Positions 1 to 9,686 of a stretch of DNA of 64,000 nt are shown one piece after another. The position numbers and the translations under genes are program-made. Positions within the stretch are counted from its first letter, which is position 1, and every line of letters starts with the position of its first letter. This DNA is from Syntrophomonadaceae bacterium. Its GTDB lineage: Bacteria; Bacillota; PH28-bin88. Location: NCBI GenBank assembly GCA_018333865.1, contig JAGXSE010000049.1:62001-126000 (forward strand), in the 5' to 3' direction. The notes below the pieces were generated by a model. It searched no databases. It was not told where the DNA came from and saw nothing but the letters and a program-made list of their open reading frames with translations.

Positions 1-763
1 TTTGAACATCAATCAAAGTATTATTTTTGTCAGTTAAGAATTTAATAATATACTCAATATTTCCTTCTGGACCCCGGATTGGAGAATAGGTTAGCATTTC
101 GGCTGCAAGCCCGATGGTTTTACCAAAGTTAACGGTTTTTAGCAGAACTTCAATATGGACCTCCTTATCCCGCACAACCCCTTTTTTACCAACTTTCGCG
201 GGACCTGCTTCAAACTGCGGTTTAACCAAAGCCACGATAATGCCTTTTTCTTTCAAGAGCTTAAAAACTGCAGGCAGTACCTTCTCAAGGGAAATAAAAG
301 AAACGTCAATAACAGCAATATCTGAAAGGCAATTCAACTTTTCGGGTGTAACATACCTGATATTTGTTCTTTCTAAAAGATGGACCCTTGGATCGGTTCG
401 AAGTTCCCAGGCCAACTGGCCATAACCGACATCAATAGCTGTTACACGCAAAGCTCCATAAATAAGGGAACAGTGTGTAAATCCGCCTGTAGAAGCTCCC
501 ACATCTAGAACTGCTTTCCCGGCAAAGTCAAGGTTGAATTCTTTAATTGCTTTTTCCAGTTTCAACCCGCCCCTGCTAACATAGGGGTGTTCCTTGCCAA
601 GGAATTTGATCTCAACATCAATTGGTAACACTGTTCCTGGCTTATCAACGCGTTCTCCGTTAACAAAAACCCGTCCGGCCATTACAGCAGCCTTGGCCTG
701 TTCCCTGCTATTAAAGTACCCTCTTTCCGTTAAAATAAGGTCAAGTCTTTTTTTTGGATTCAC
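1..763 (-). CDS. tlyA: TlyA-family rRNA 2'-O-methyltransferase (3' end outside window)
   Basis: Reading leftward from a GTG at 763-761 gives an S4-type RNA-binding domain (RLDLILTERG, then GRVFVNGERVDKPG) followed by an FtsJ-like methyltransferase with the SAM motif VLDVGASTGGFT and the segments DVSFISL and VKPQFEAG. This is the TlyA layout; the family 2'-O-methylates rRNA and was once annotated as hemolysin A. The reading frame is open to the left edge, so the C-terminus is missing. GTG is preferred because GGAGGGAG lies 9 nt upstream. It follows dxs by about 33 nt in the same direction, as in the dxs-tlyA order of many Firmicutes. Co-transcription with dxs is inferred. Confidence 0.93.
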   Translation of the reverse strand, partial: MNPKKRLDLILTERGYFNSREQAKAAVMAGRVFVNGERVDKPGTVLPIDVEIKFLGKEHPYVSRGGLKLEKAIKEFNLDFAGKAVLDVGASTGGFTHCSLIYGALRVTAIDVGYGQLAWELRTDPRVHLLERTNIRYVTPEKLNCLSDIAVIDVSFISLEKVLPAVFKLLKEKGIIVALVKPQFEAGPAKVGKKGVVRDKEVHIEVLLKTVNFGKTIGLAAEMLTYSPIRGPEGNIEYIIKFLTDKNNTLIDVQ

Positions 764-796
764 AAGCCAATACTCCCTCCATCGGGGCCAATAGGT

Positions 797-2680
797 TTAA
801 GCAGTAGGCAGTTTATATTTAATCATCATGTGAATTTGCTTGACAATGCTGTCAGCTAACAGGCCAAATTTTTGCTGCAGGGTTTGGCTGTTTCCATGCT
901 CAACAAAGATATCATCAATTCCTAAATTCAAGACATCCGCCTTAATGCCGTTTCCTGCCAATATTTCAAGAATGCCACTGCCTGCTCCACCAGCTATTAC
1001 ATTGTCCTCCAGGGTAATTACCCGCTTGCATTTTGCACTGTACTTTAAAATTAATTGTTCGTCAAAAGGCTTTATAAACCTGAGGTTGATAACTGCAACA
1101 GATAAACCATTGGAGACAGATACTGCTGCGGCAGCTAATGCCTGGTACACTAACGGACCAACTGCAAAGATTACCAGATCCTTTCCATCTTGCACAACCT
1201 CAGATCTGCCCCAAGGCAATAAATCTAAGTCTTGTTTCATTTTAACCCCCTGGCCAATACCCCTGGGATAACGGACAGCAACAGGCCCGATGTGACATAA
1301 AGCTGTATAAAGCATATGCTGAAGCTCATCCTCATCCTTTGGCGCCATGATAGAAATATTTGGTATCATTCTTAAATAAGACAGGTCAAACAAGCCATGA
1401 TGAGTCTCGCCATCCTCACCAACAATACCCGCCCTGTCCAAAGCAAAAACAACAGGTAGCTTCTGCATGCAGACATCATGTAAAACCTGGTCAAATGCCC
1501 GCTGCAAAAATGTAGAATATATTGCGACAACAGGCCGGAGTCCAGCTAAGGACATACTGGCCGCCAAAGTTACCGCATGCTGTTCAGCAATTCCAACATC
1601 AATAACCCGATGGGGATATTCCTTGCTCAAACGGGACAGGCCTGTCCCACCAGGCATGGCGGCAGTAATCGCCACGATTTCTGGATATTTAGCTGCCAGT
1701 TTTGTTAGTGTTTCACCGAAAACGCTGGTATAAGTCGGCGGCTCATCATGTTTAATTGGTTTTCCGGTAGTAATATCAAAAGGGCCCACTCCATGAAACA
1801 AATCAGGATTCTCTTCTGCGGGGTGGTATCCCTTGCCCTTCTTGGTTATAACATGAATCAAAATAGGGCCTTTGGTCGCCTTTGCATTTGTTAATACTGT
1901 CTTAACTGCTGAAAGGTTATGTCCATCGATAGGCCCCAAATAGGTAAATCCAAGCTCTTCAAAAAGCATTCCAGGAACCACCAGGTGTTTTACGCTGTCT
2001 TTTATTCTTTCTGCTAATTTAACTACCCTCGGACCAATAGCGGGGAGTTTCCTGAGCAGATTCTCCAACTCTTCTTTGCCTTTAAAATACTTGGGATCGG
2101 TTCTGATTCTTGTCAGGTAGCCGGAAAGCGCGCCAACATTATTGGCAATGGACATTTCATTGTCATTTAAGACAACAATTAAATCGGTACCCAAATGCCC
2201 TGCATGATTTAATGCTTCAAACGCCATCCCCCCGGTTAAGGCACCATCGCCAATAACTGCAACAACGTGATATTTTTCGCCTTTATAATCTCGTGCCAAC
2301 GCCATTCCTAGCGCCGCTGACACAGAGGTACTGCTATGGCCGGTATCAAAACTATCGTGATTACTTTCGGCAACTTTGGGGAATCCGCTCAAGCCCTTAT
2401 ATTGCCTCAGGGTAGAGAACCTATCTCTCCTGCCAGTGATTATTTTATGAACATAGGATTGATGTCCTACATCCCAAATTATTTTGTCTTTGGGCGAAGC
2501 AAAAACCAGATGTAATGCCAGGGTTAACTCAACAACACCCAAATTTGGAGCTAAGTGTCCTCCATTTTTGGCGATTGTAGTTACCAAAAGCTCCCGGATT
2601 TCAACAGCTAAGTTGTTTAGCTCCTTATTACTAAGTTGTAGCAAATCTTCTGGAGCATTAATATGGCTCAGTAATTTCAT
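797..2680 (-). CDS. dxs: 1-deoxy-D-xylulose-5-phosphate synthase
   Basis: Condenses pyruvate with glyceraldehyde 3-phosphate, the thiamine diphosphate-dependent first step of the MEP isoprenoid pathway in the cytoplasm. At 627 aa it has the usual Dxs length. Visible marks are the N-terminal [12 protein letters not shown], the TPP motif GDGALTGG followed by LNDNEMSIA, the central DGHN segment, and the transketolase pyrimidine-binding part with [11 protein letters not shown] and a C-terminal domain containing [13 protein letters not shown]. Its start overlaps the end of oapA by 4 nt, which suggests translational coupling. It sits in an isoprenoid cluster with ispA, with the OLE RNA between them. 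Confidence 0.97.
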   Translation of the reverse strand: MKLLSHINAPEDLLQLSNKELNNLAVEIRELLVTTIAKNGGHLAPNLGVVELTLALHLVFASPKDKIIWDVGHQSYVHKIITGRRDRFSTLRQYKGLSGFPKVAESNHDSFDTGHSSTSVSAALGMALARDYKGEKYHVVAVIGDGALTGGMAFEALNHAGHLGTDLIVVLNDNEMSIANNVGALSGYLTRIRTDPKYFKGKEELENLLRKLPAIGPRVVKLAERIKDSVKHLVVPGMLFEELGFTYLGPIDGHNLSAVKTVLTNAKATKGPILIHVITKKGKGYHPAEENPDLFHGVGPFDITTGKPIKHDEPPTYTSVFGETLTKLAAKYPEIVAITAAMPGGTGLSRLSKEYPHRVIDVGIAEQHAVTLAASMSLAGLRPVVAIYSTFLQRAFDQVLHDVCMQKLPVVFALDRAGIVGEDGETHHGLFDLSYLRMIPNISIMAPKDEDELQHMLYTALCHIGPVAVRYPRGIGQGVKMKQDLDLLPWGRSEVVQDGKDLVIFAVGPLVYQALAAAAVSVSNGLSVAVINLRFIKPFDEQLILKYSAKCKRVITLEDNVIAGGAGSGILEILAGNGIKADVLNLGIDDIFVEHGNSQTLQQKFGLLADSIVKQIHMMIKYKLPTA

Positions 2681-3267
2681 GCGCGCCTCCCTTTTGGGGG
2701 ATTTCCATTAAATAGCTTTAAACCGGTCAGACCTTCTATTGCTGCAAGTACCCGGCCAACCTTTGAAATTATTTCTGTCGCCTGGTAAATTGCATAGTTT
2801 TTCCCCCATGCTTTTCCCCCCACAGTTAGTGCGGCTACGAAACCAGCCATTATTGTTCCAGCTATCAGATCAACGACATCATTATTTCTAAGTATTACTA
2901 ATTCCAGAGCTATTGCAGCACCAATTGCTCCGCTTAAAGTTCCGGCAATATCTCCCACAACATCGTTACAAAAACTTGCAACCCGGTCAGCATTTCTGAC
3001 AATTTTGAGGGACTGGGTTGCCCCCTTTATTTTTTTTGCTGCTTTGGCATGAAAGGGGGCTTCTTTGGCAGCAGCAGCAGCTATCCCAATTATATCAAAT
3101 ACAATACCGATAATGATAATAAGCAGCAACATTGAAAATGCAAGCACTAATGAAGCGATCCGGCTTAACAAAAACTTGGATAAGAGAGAAATAGCCATCG
3201 CCAAAAAAAAAGTGCCTCCACCGATATACAAAGCTCTTAACCAGCTGTTGCCAGTATTTCTTCCCAA
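2677..3267 (-). CDS. oapA: OLE-RNA-associated membrane protein OapA
   Basis: Small integral membrane protein of about 196 aa, encoded directly downstream of the OLE RNA and overlapping dxs by 4 nt. In the studied species OapA binds OLE RNA and holds it at the membrane. Hydrophobic segments are visible near [52 protein letters not shown] and [19 protein letters not shown] conserved-looking acidic pair sits in [11 protein letters not shown]; the two Asp fall at residues 102 and 106 with the start chosen here, close to the functionally important Asp pair I recall for Bacillus halodurans OapA. The TTG at 3267 is preferred because GGAGTGGGG lies just upstream. An in-frame TTG at 3321 would add 18 residues but has no ribosome binding site. 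The call rests on position plus topology, not on a search. Confidence 0.82.
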   Translation of the reverse strand: MGRNTGNSWLRALYIGGGTFFLAMAISLLSKFLLSRIASLVLAFSMLLLIIIIGIVFDIIGIAAAAAKEAPFHAKAAKKIKGATQSLKIVRNADRVASFCNDVVGDIAGTLSGAIGAAIALELVILRNNDVVDLIAGTIMAGFVAALTVGGKAWGKNYAIYQATEIISKVGRVLAAIEGLTGLKLFNGNPPKGRRA

Positions 3268-3359
3268 AAGGTCCCCACTCCATGCACTGATTGAATAGCT
3301 TACTGTTAAATAGTATAACAATTGAAAATTTTGTTATGCTATTAAAAGGCTAAAGAAGG

Positions 3360-3960
3360 TATGTAACAGGTGGAAGCCTGGCAGGTAAACATTGTGGCTT
3401 AGGTCCAGCAGGTTTTCCCAATCACCCACCGATCGTCGCCGAACCGACGGTTTCCCATTAAGGGTGTTTCTGTTTCGTTGCCGAAAACAGGGCTGAATTA
3501 CCACTTAGCACACACTTTAATCCCTTCCAGACCTTGCCGAAGGCAAACAGCCTAGGGGTTTTCCCCGACAATACGCTTCTGATTTTAGCCTCTTTTGCAA
3601 CTCTGGTTTCAAATAGCACACGGCTATATCTATGGCCATAGCTATAGCAGTATGAAAGCCTATATCCACCAAAATCACTCAAGGCAGGCTACGCTGCAGC
3701 CAGCACCCTTTGCACCAACTGCAGGTTTATACCCCAAGCCATAGTTCCTGATCTACAAAAGAACCACATACTTGGGTCTCCACGGGGGCGGGGTCAACGC
3801 CCACATGCCATTGCAGATCGCCCCACCCCCTTAACTCCCAGTACCAGCCCCCGACTGGGCGTCGGCAGCCAGCACCAGGAACTTCATCGGTGTGCCCTTG
3901 ACGGATTTTTAGGCCCGCCTTCAAATCAGCCGTGATGACTAGGATACTGCACCACCTGTC
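3360..3960 (-). ncRNA. ole: OLE RNA (ornate large extremophilic RNA)
   Basis: The roughly 790-bp interval between ispA and oapA has no credible gene but is rich in conserved-looking structure on the minus strand. The ends pair: ACAGGTGG at 3959-3952 with CCACCTGT at 3373-3366, enclosing about 594 nt, near the roughly 600-nt size of OLE RNA. Internal hairpins include an almost perfect palindrome at 3623-3648, a stem capped by GCAA at 3470-3490, a stem at 3434-3449, and a UUCG-capped hairpin (TGCCTTCGGCA). Two further helices pair CCCAG with CTGGG and GGGGG with CCCCC. OLE RNA is known to lie between ispA and the gene for its protein partner OapA, in operons with nusB, folD, xseA, xseB and dxs, which is exactly this order. 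Known roles include membrane localisation with OapA and fitness under ethanol, cold and Mg2+ stress. Ends are approximate; no covariance search was run. Confidence 0.87.
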
Positions 3961-4015
3961 AATAATATTTTCATATTATTTTGCAGGAAATAAGTTTAAC
4001 ATCAAACCTTATTTC
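3961..4015 (-). repeat. Two adjacent inverted repeats ahead of OLE RNA
   Basis: Minus strand, between ispA and the OLE 5' end. An imperfect stem GAAATAAG/CTTATTTC spans 4015-3987. A perfect 8-bp stem closed by GAAA (AATAATAT-GAAA-ATATTATT) spans 3980-3961 and abuts the OLE closing helix. A weak sigma-A-like TTGCAT-N17-TAAACT overlaps the first repeat. These could be processing or promoter elements for the RNA, but the sequence alone does not decide. The rest of 4016-4113 shows nothing recognisable. Confidence 0.4.
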
Positions 4016-4113
4016 ATGCAATACCCAAAAAGAGGAGAATACTGCGTTAAAGGAAAAGGGCAGAAACAATAATCGGAAAACTGCGTTATCAGGTCAATTT
4101 ACTTTAAAATCCT

Positions 4114-5004
4114 TTAATTATCTCGCCTTAATAAATGAAAAGCAATTTGAATTAACGGCTGGGAGCTAGTGCCCATCCATTCAATGCTGGATATAGCCTG
4201 TGTGATTGCCTCCTCCGCCATCTTTTTTGATTGCGGCAGCCCAAACATGGTGGGGAAAGTGGCCTTCTTTCTTAAAACATCAGTGCCAACGGCCTTCCCC
4301 ATTTTCAAATTACTCCCCTCCACGTTCAAAATATCATCTGTGATCTGAAAGGCAAGCCCGAAATGATCAGCATAGGAGGAAAGGCTTTCTAATTGCTTTT
4401 CTTTCGCGCCACCCAGGAGGGCTCCAGAACGAATAGCGGCTTTAAATAGTTTTCCTGTTTTGTGCTGGTGAATAAAGTTCAACGTAGAAAAATCTACCTG
4501 TCTGCCTTCCGATTCGAGGTCCACTGTTTGCCCGGCTATTAATCCCTGGCTGCCTGCGGCAACCGCAATTTCAATAATCACTTGCATTGCTACTGCTGGT
4601 TCAATCTGGCATAATTGAGAGTTCAAGCCTAACACCTCAAAAGCCTTTGTCAATAGCCCATCGCCAGCGAGAATTGCAGTTGCTTCGCCAAAAACTTTGT
4701 GGTTGGTTGGTTTTCCGCGCCGGTAGTCATCGTTATCCATAGCAGGCAGATCATCATGTATAAGGGAATAAGTATGAATCATTTCGATAGCACAAGCTGT
4801 TGGAAGAACGGTTTCCTCATTTCCTCCGACTGCTTCCGCAGCAGCAATTACAAGTATTGGCCGGAGTCGTTTTCCTCCCCCGTATAAGCTGTAGGCCATT
4901 GCCTGATGAATTGCGGGAGGATATGCTTCAGGATTTGGCCCAACCCTTTCCAAGAATGAGTTTATCCTATTTACTTTCTGAGTCAGGTAATGTGCCAGAT
5001 CCAT
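4114..5004 (-). CDS. ispA: Farnesyl/geranyl diphosphate synthase (polyprenyl synthetase)
   Basis: Trans-prenyltransferase that extends DMAPP with IPP to short-chain diphosphates, feeding quinone, carotenoid and undecaprenyl synthesis. The 296-aa length is typical for IspA. The two aspartate-rich Mg2+-binding motifs are visible, DDLPAMDNDD (first, with the two-residue insertion of bacterial FPP synthases) and DDILN (second), along with GGKRLRP near the N-terminus for IPP binding. Its start overlaps the 3' end of xseB by 38 nt, so the two are probably translated from one message. The OLE RNA lies immediately downstream. Exact chain length cannot be decided by eye. Confidence 0.96.
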   Translation of the reverse strand: MDLAHYLTQKVNRINSFLERVGPNPEAYPPAIHQAMAYSLYGGGKRLRPILVIAAAEAVGGNEETVLPTACAIEMIHTYSLIHDDLPAMDNDDYRRGKPTNHKVFGEATAILAGDGLLTKAFEVLGLNSQLCQIEPAVAMQVIIEIAVAAGSQGLIAGQTVDLESEGRQVDFSTLNFIHQHKTGKLFKAAIRSGALLGGAKEKQLESLSSYADHFGLAFQITDDILNVEGSNLKMGKAVGTDVLRKKATFPTMFGLPQSKKMAEEAITQAISSIEWMGTSSQPLIQIAFHLLRRDN

Positions 5005-5245
5005 CAGCCCGCTCCTCTCCTTCTTGCTGCAATACGTACAAGTCTGTATTTCCCGTTAATTCTATCAGAGAGTGCACTCTTTTCTCAACAAAGCTCAGCC
5101 TTTCATTGCAAATTCGAATGAGGCCAATACCCTCCTCAAAAGATTTTAGAGATTCTTCTAAAGAGAGTTCTCCTGATTCCAATAATCTTACCAATTCTTC
5201 CAATCGCTGCAATGCCTGTTCAAAATCAATTCCACTTAGGCTCAT
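4967..5245 (-). CDS. xseB: Exodeoxyribonuclease VII small subunit
   Basis: Small subunit of exonuclease VII, which degrades single-stranded DNA from both ends. The N-terminal three-helix core is clear (FEQALQRLEELVRLLESGEL, then LEESLKSFEEGIGLIR). At 92 aa it is slightly longer than the usual 75-85, with a polar, probably unstructured tail. The start overlaps the end of xseA by 20 nt, and the end overlaps ispA by 38 nt. This tight overlap on both sides marks it as part of the nusB-to-dxs operon. Confidence 0.93.
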   Translation of the reverse strand: MSLSGIDFEQALQRLEELVRLLESGELSLEESLKSFEEGIGLIRICNERLSFVEKRVHSLIELTGNTDLYVLQQEGEERADGSGTLPDSESK

Positions 5246-6455
5246 TTATGTCAAAAACCTCCTCAACTAAACAAATAAGAGCACCTTCCGCCAGGATTAT
5301 CTTAATCTTTTGCCCAGGGGTAAGATATTTTGCCTTTGTCACTACCTCTTTAACCTCAGGCAGCAGGCAGATCCCATACCCTCTGGCAAGAGTTTTTAAA
5401 GGACCCAAAAGATCTAGCATGCATGCGAGCTGATTAGTCTTGTGCCTATTGGTATCCACCAGCAAGTTGATCGAATTTATTAAATCCTTAGTTATAACGT
5501 CAAGCTCCTGTTTGTGTTTCCTTAAAATCATTTCCGGTCTTTTAAAAATAGCCCTGGCTGCTATAGAAGCAATTCGCTGCCTTGTTTCAGCTAATCCTTT
5601 GTTCTGAGATTGGAACAAACGATGCTGCAACTCTTTAACCCTGTTTATCAAATCATATTTAACTGGCACAGCCAATTCGGCTGCGGCTGAAGGTGTGGGG
5701 GCTCTTAAGTCTGCAACAAAATCAGAAATGGTAAAGTCTGTTTCATGGCCAACTGCAGAGATGACAGGAACCGGCGATCGTACAATTGCGCGGGCCACGG
5801 CCTCGGTATTAAATGCCCACAAGTCTTCGATGGAGCCGCCTCCTCGACCAAGGATAATTACATCCAGCCCCGGAATGGAATAAAGGACTTCCAGAGCGCG
5901 GCATATCTCAGCAGGCGCGGAAAATCCCTGTACCGCTGCAGGTGATAAAAAAAGCTGTACACCTGGACATCGGCGTTCGATGATGTTAACAATATCTCTA
6001 ATAACTGCTCCAGTTGGAGATGTAACAATACCGATTCTGCTGGGCAGAATCGGTATTGTTCTTTTTCTGGCGGAAGCAAACAGCCCTTCCTTCTCCAGCT
6101 TATCCTTTAGTTTTTGAAAGCTTAAGTATAACTCTCCAACACCATCTAGCTGGAGTTCCTGAACATATAACTGGTACTGGCCATCTCTTTCAAAAACAGA
6201 AACATAGCCCCTGGCTATAACCGCCAGGCCATCCTCAGGTGCAAACCTGAGCCTTTGAGCCTGCTGCCTGAACATTACGCATTTGATGTTTGCCCGGTTA
6301 TCTCTCAGGGTAAAATAGACATGGCCTGATGGATAGGGTTTAAAATTAGTTATTTCACCCTTTACCCAGATTCTTGATAATAATTCATTATTTTCAATCA
6401 GATCTTTAATATAGGCTGTAAGCTGGGCAACACCCAGAATTCTAGGAGTTATCAC
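5226..6455 (-). CDS. xseA: Exodeoxyribonuclease VII large subunit
   Basis: Catalytic subunit of exonuclease VII. The N-terminal OB-fold domain ([20 protein letters not shown]) precedes the nuclease domain with [14 protein letters not shown] and the diagnostic [14 protein letters not shown] and [14 protein letters not shown] long helical region follows, then a C-terminal LARGYGI element. The 409-aa length is normal for Firmicutes. The start overlaps the end of folD by 4 nt and the end overlaps xseB, so the two exonuclease subunits are made together. No missing catalytic motif was noticed. Confidence 0.97.
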   Translation of the reverse strand: MITPRILGVAQLTAYIKDLIENNELLSRIWVKGEITNFKPYPSGHVYFTLRDNRANIKCVMFRQQAQRLRFAPEDGLAVIARGYVSVFERDGQYQLYVQELQLDGVGELYLSFQKLKDKLEKEGLFASARKRTIPILPSRIGIVTSPTGAVIRDIVNIIERRCPGVQLFLSPAAVQGFSAPAEICRALEVLYSIPGLDVIILGRGGGSIEDLWAFNTEAVARAIVRSPVPVISAVGHETDFTISDFVADLRAPTPSAAAELAVPVKYDLINRVKELQHRLFQSQNKGLAETRQRIASIAARAIFKRPEMILRKHKQELDVITKDLINSINLLVDTNRHKTNQLACMLDLLGPLKTLARGYGICLLPEVKEVVTKAKYLTPGQKIKIILAEGALICLVEEVFDINEPKWN

Positions 6456-7297
6456 TTCCGCTTGGCGGCTTCAACCGTATTTTTTAACAGCATGGCAATG
6501 GTCATTGGGCCAACCCCGCCAGGAACAGGTGTTATCCAGCCAGCGACCTGGGACGCGCTTTCGTAATGCACATCTCCAACCAGTTTTCCGCTTTCCAACC
6601 TGTTAATACCGACATCAATCACAATGGCCCCCGGCTTAATCATTTCCCCGGTAATCATCTCCGGTTTGCCAACAGCTGCAACCAGGATATCTCCCTGCCG
6701 GCAGACAGCAGCCAGATCTTTGGTGCGGGAATGACAGATTGTAACTGTACAATGTCTCGCCAGCAGCATCATTGCAACCGGCTTGCCTACTATATTGCTC
6801 CGGCCGACAACCACAGCGTGTTTTCCTTTCAAGTCCAGACCTGTTTTTTCCAGCATGACAATGCAACCATGGGGAGTGCATGGGAAAAAGCACTCATCAC
6901 CAATTACCAGATTGCCCACATTGGCAGGACCAAAACCATCAACATCTTTTTCCAACGCAATTGTGTCAATAACAGCCTTTTCGTTAATATGGTCCGGCAA
7001 AGGCAGCTGAACCAGAATCCCGTGGATTTTGGGATCTTTATTTAGTTTGTCAATCAGTGCCAGCACGTCATTCTGACTGGTTTCGGCCGGCAACCGATGA
7101 ACCTCCGAATACATTCCGACCTCCCCGCAAGACTTATGCTTACTGTTAACATAAACTTGGGAGGCTGGATCAGCTCCCACCAGCACTACGGCCAATCCAG
7201 GAGTTATTCCTTTAGCCACAAGATCCTGAACCTCTTTTTTTAGGCTCTCCCGGACCTCCTGAGCGATTTGCTTTCCATCCAATACTTGGGCTGTCAT
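6452..7297 (-). CDS. folD: Bifunctional methylene-THF dehydrogenase / methenyl-THF cyclohydrolase
   Basis: Interconverts methylene-, methenyl- and 10-formyl-tetrahydrofolate using NAD(P). Signature segments are present: YVNSKHKSC (with the catalytic Lys), [12 protein letters not shown], the NADP-binding [11 protein letters not shown], and the C-terminal [11 protein letters not shown]. The 281-aa length is standard. It follows nfnB by 1 nt, an arrangement I recall from acetogenic Clostridia, where FolD works in the methyl branch of the Wood-Ljungdahl pathway. No other gene of that pathway is in this window, so an acetogenic role remains a guess; a one-carbon biosynthetic role is certain enough. 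Confidence 0.97.
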   Translation of the reverse strand: MTAQVLDGKQIAQEVRESLKKEVQDLVAKGITPGLAVVLVGADPASQVYVNSKHKSCGEVGMYSEVHRLPAETSQNDVLALIDKLNKDPKIHGILVQLPLPDHINEKAVIDTIALEKDVDGFGPANVGNLVIGDECFFPCTPHGCIVMLEKTGLDLKGKHAVVVGRSNIVGKPVAMMLLARHCTVTICHSRTKDLAAVCRQGDILVAAVGKPEMITGEMIKPGAIVIDVGINRLESGKLVGDVHYESASQVAGWITPVPGGVGPMTIAMLLKNTVEAAKRK

Positions 7298-7298
7298 A

Positions 7299-8693
7299 TT
7301 ATCCCTCCTGATTTTTTAGGAATTCGTTAATTGCACGAGCAGCCTTCTTGCCTGCTCCCATAGCCAGAATAACTGTAGCTGCGCCGGTTACAATATCTCC
7401 GCCGGCAAATACCCCGGGCTTAGAGGTTTTTCCCGTCTCCGGATCCGCAACTATATTTCCACGCTTGTTAAGCTCTAACCCAGGCGTTGTTTGAAGAACA
7501 AGAGGATTTGGCCCTTGTCCTATCGCCATGACCACAGTATCTATTTCCATGAAGAATTCGGACCCTTTAATTTGAACAGGTTTTCTTCTGCCAGAAGCAT
7601 CTGGTTCACCCAGTTCATATTTTACGCAAGTCATTCCTCTAACCCACCCCTGTTCGTTTCCCAAAATCTCGACAGGACTGGTGAGGATATTAAACTGTAC
7701 TCCTTCCTCTTTAGCATGCTCGATCTCTTCATGTCGGGCAGGCATTTCCTCATGGGATCTACGGTAAACAATATAAGACTCTTCTGCTCCCAACCTCAAA
7801 GCAGTCCTGGCTGCATCCATCGCCACATTTCCAGCGCCAATAACAGCCACCCTTTTCCCTACTCTGATTGGAGTTGCATGACAAGGGAAATCGTAGGCTT
7901 TCATCATATTTGTCCTGGTTAAAAACTCATTTGCGGAATAAACCCCCATCAGGTTCTCACCAGGGATATCCATAAAGTAAGGCAAGCCTGCGCCTGTGCC
8001 GATAAACACTGCTTCATACCCATTTTCCCTCAGTTCATCAACACTAGTAACTTTGCCAACAACAGAATTTACCCGGATCTCAACTCCTAGCTGCCTAATA
8101 TATCCAATTTCAGCCTGAACCACCCGTTTAGGCAGGCGAAACTCCGGAATACCGTACATAAGAACACCGCCGGCCACATGCAAGGCCTCAAAAACAGTTA
8201 CAGCATGACCCATCAGAGCCAGATCGGCGGCACAGGTTAAACCGGCCGGACCGGCTCCAATCACTGCTACCCGCTTGCCTGTTGAATGAGGAGTTTGTGG
8301 AGCACTAACCCCTTGGCCCATTTCCCAATCGGCCACGAAACGCTCAAGCCTGCCGATAGCAACCGGTTCAGCCTTTTTACTCAGGGTACACACTTTTTCG
8401 CATTGGCTTTCTTGCGGGCATACCCTTCCGCAAATAGCAGGCAAATTATTTTTACTCTTGATAATGTCAATTGCCTTTTGAAACTCTTTACTTTGCATAG
8501 CTGCAATGAAATCTTTGATGGGTACTTCCACAGGACAACCGTCCTGGCAGGAGGCTTTTTTGCACTGAATACAGCGGTTGGCTTCCGAAACGGCTATCTC
8601 CTCATCATAACCCAGGGCAACTTCGGAGAAGTTTTTGATCCGGATGGCAGAATCTTGTGCCGGCATTGGATTCTTTGTGGCTATGATTGGCAT
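7299..8693 (-). CDS. nfnB: NADH-dependent ferredoxin:NADP oxidoreductase, large subunit
   Basis: Large subunit of the electron-bifurcating NfnAB transhydrogenase, which couples reduced ferredoxin and NADH oxidation to NADP+ reduction. The N-terminal ferredoxin-like region has [14 protein letters not shown] and CGRCPQ-like [15 protein letters not shown] for two [4Fe-4S] clusters. An FAD-binding GAGPAGL and a second dinucleotide motif GAGNVAMD follow, with the terminal [12 protein letters not shown] typical of the GltD/PreT family. I start at the ATG at 8693, six nt after GGAGGTGG; an upstream frame extension lacks a binding site. About 464 aa. The start overlaps the end of nfnA by 13 nt. Alone it could be a GltD-like subunit, but the pairing with nfnA favours Nfn. 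Confidence 0.9.
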   Translation of the reverse strand: MPIIATKNPMPAQDSAIRIKNFSEVALGYDEEIAVSEANRCIQCKKASCQDGCPVEVPIKDFIAAMQSKEFQKAIDIIKSKNNLPAICGRVCPQESQCEKVCTLSKKAEPVAIGRLERFVADWEMGQGVSAPQTPHSTGKRVAVIGAGPAGLTCAADLALMGHAVTVFEALHVAGGVLMYGIPEFRLPKRVVQAEIGYIRQLGVEIRVNSVVGKVTSVDELRENGYEAVFIGTGAGLPYFMDIPGENLMGVYSANEFLTRTNMMKAYDFPCHATPIRVGKRVAVIGAGNVAMDAARTALRLGAEESYIVYRRSHEEMPARHEEIEHAKEEGVQFNILTSPVEILGNEQGWVRGMTCVKYELGEPDASGRRKPVQIKGSEFFMEIDTVVMAIGQGPNPLVLQTTPGLELNKRGNIVADPETGKTSKPGVFAGGDIVTGAATVILAMGAGKKAARAINEFLKNQEG

Positions 8694-9529
8694 TTGCATC
8701 CACCTCCGCAACAATTACTGGCCGATAAGGCTCTGGCTTCCTCTTCTTTGAACATGGCGGCACGGCGCATTGCTAACTGCCAGTCTACTAAATGGCCATC
8801 AAACTCCGGCCCATCAACACAGGCGAATTTTGTCTGATTCCCAACACTTACTCTGCAGGCACCGCACATTCCAGTCCCATCAACCATAACCGGGTTTAAA
8901 CTAACAATGGTTTTGACACCGAAGGGTCTTGTTGTTTCCGAAACCGCGCGCATCATTACCATTGGTCCAATTCCCCAAATGCAGGCTATATCGCTTCTCT
9001 CTTCAAGTACCTTTTTTAGCAGATCTGTCACAAATCCCTTGGTGCCGTAAGAACCATCATCTGTAGCAATCAACAGTTGCGCGCTGGCTGACCGCATTTC
9101 TTCTTCCAAAATCAACAATTCCTTTGATCTGGCCCCAATTATAGAAATTACTTCATTTCCAGCCTCTTTCAAAGCACGGACTATTGGCAGCAAAGGTGCT
9201 ACCCCTACGCCACCACCAACACAAACTACAGAGCCATGAACCTCTATTTCAGTAGGCAGCCCTAAAGGTCCGACAAAATCTAAGACGGCATCTCCTTCTT
9301 CTAACAAGCCAAGCACCTTTGTAGAAGCACCTACCTCTTGAAAAATGGTAGTAACAGTTCCTTTAGCCCGGTCAAAGTCTGCAATGGTTAATGGGATCCG
9401 TTCTCCTTTTTCGTTAATACGAAGGATAATAAACTGGCCTGCTTGAGCTTTTGCGGCAACAGCCGGAGCTTCAATTTCAAACAACTTAATCGCAGGAGCC
9501 AAGATCCGTTTCGAGAGAATTTTATACAC
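8681..9529 (-). CDS. nfnA: NADH-dependent ferredoxin:NADP oxidoreductase, small subunit
   Basis: Small subunit of NfnAB, an FAD and [2Fe-2S] protein of the ferredoxin-NADP reductase superfamily, 282 aa. The flavin region contains GQFIILR and ERIPLTIAD; the nucleotide-binding region contains VCVGGGVGVAPLLP. Near the C-terminus CGACRVSVG with a downstream Cys (KFACVDGPEF) supplies the [2Fe-2S] ligands, as in dihydroorotate dehydrogenase PyrK-like and SudB proteins. The tail CCGGGCKCQ is also cysteine-rich. It is not next to pyrD, and overlaps an nfnB-type gene, so Nfn rather than PyrK is the better call. It begins the distal part of the cluster after a 157-bp gap. Confidence 0.9.
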   Translation of the reverse strand: MYKILSKRILAPAIKLFEIEAPAVAAKAQAGQFIILRINEKGERIPLTIADFDRAKGTVTTIFQEVGASTKVLGLLEEGDAVLDFVGPLGLPTEIEVHGSVVCVGGGVGVAPLLPIVRALKEAGNEVISIIGARSKELLILEEEMRSASAQLLIATDDGSYGTKGFVTDLLKKVLEERSDIACIWGIGPMVMMRAVSETTRPFGVKTIVSLNPVMVDGTGMCGACRVSVGNQTKFACVDGPEFDGHLVDWQLAMRRAAMFKEEEARALSASNCCGGGCKCQS

Positions 9530-9686
9530 TCCAATTTATCCCTCCCCAAATAATAGCTGATCATATTTGTGTTTAGCGATATTGAGATATTCTAAAGATA
9601 TCCTCCTATTCCTTCTAAGTCCGTGTGAAAAGTTTCATTAATTCTCAATCGACTTCCAGGCCATAAGGCAAAATAATTTCACTCCC

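Noticed and set aside
3458-3924. Two minus-strand open frames (74 and 65 aa) inside the ispA-oapA gap
   Set aside because: No binding sites or recognisable domains; they lie within stems of the proposed OLE RNA.
3322-4113. Remnant of an IS605/TnpB-type element or group II intron
   Set aside because: GC-rich structured DNA in a gap suggested it, but there is no transposase or reverse transcriptase fragment, no ends, and the operon setting with pairing termini fits OLE RNA better.
3981-4169. Plus-strand open frame of 62 aa
   Set aside because: It runs over the ispA stop, has low-complexity composition and is antisense to the operon.
9580-9630. AGGAGGATAT...GAATAT before nfnA as a sigma-H promoter
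   Set aside because: The two parts are separated by only two or three bases, not 11-12.
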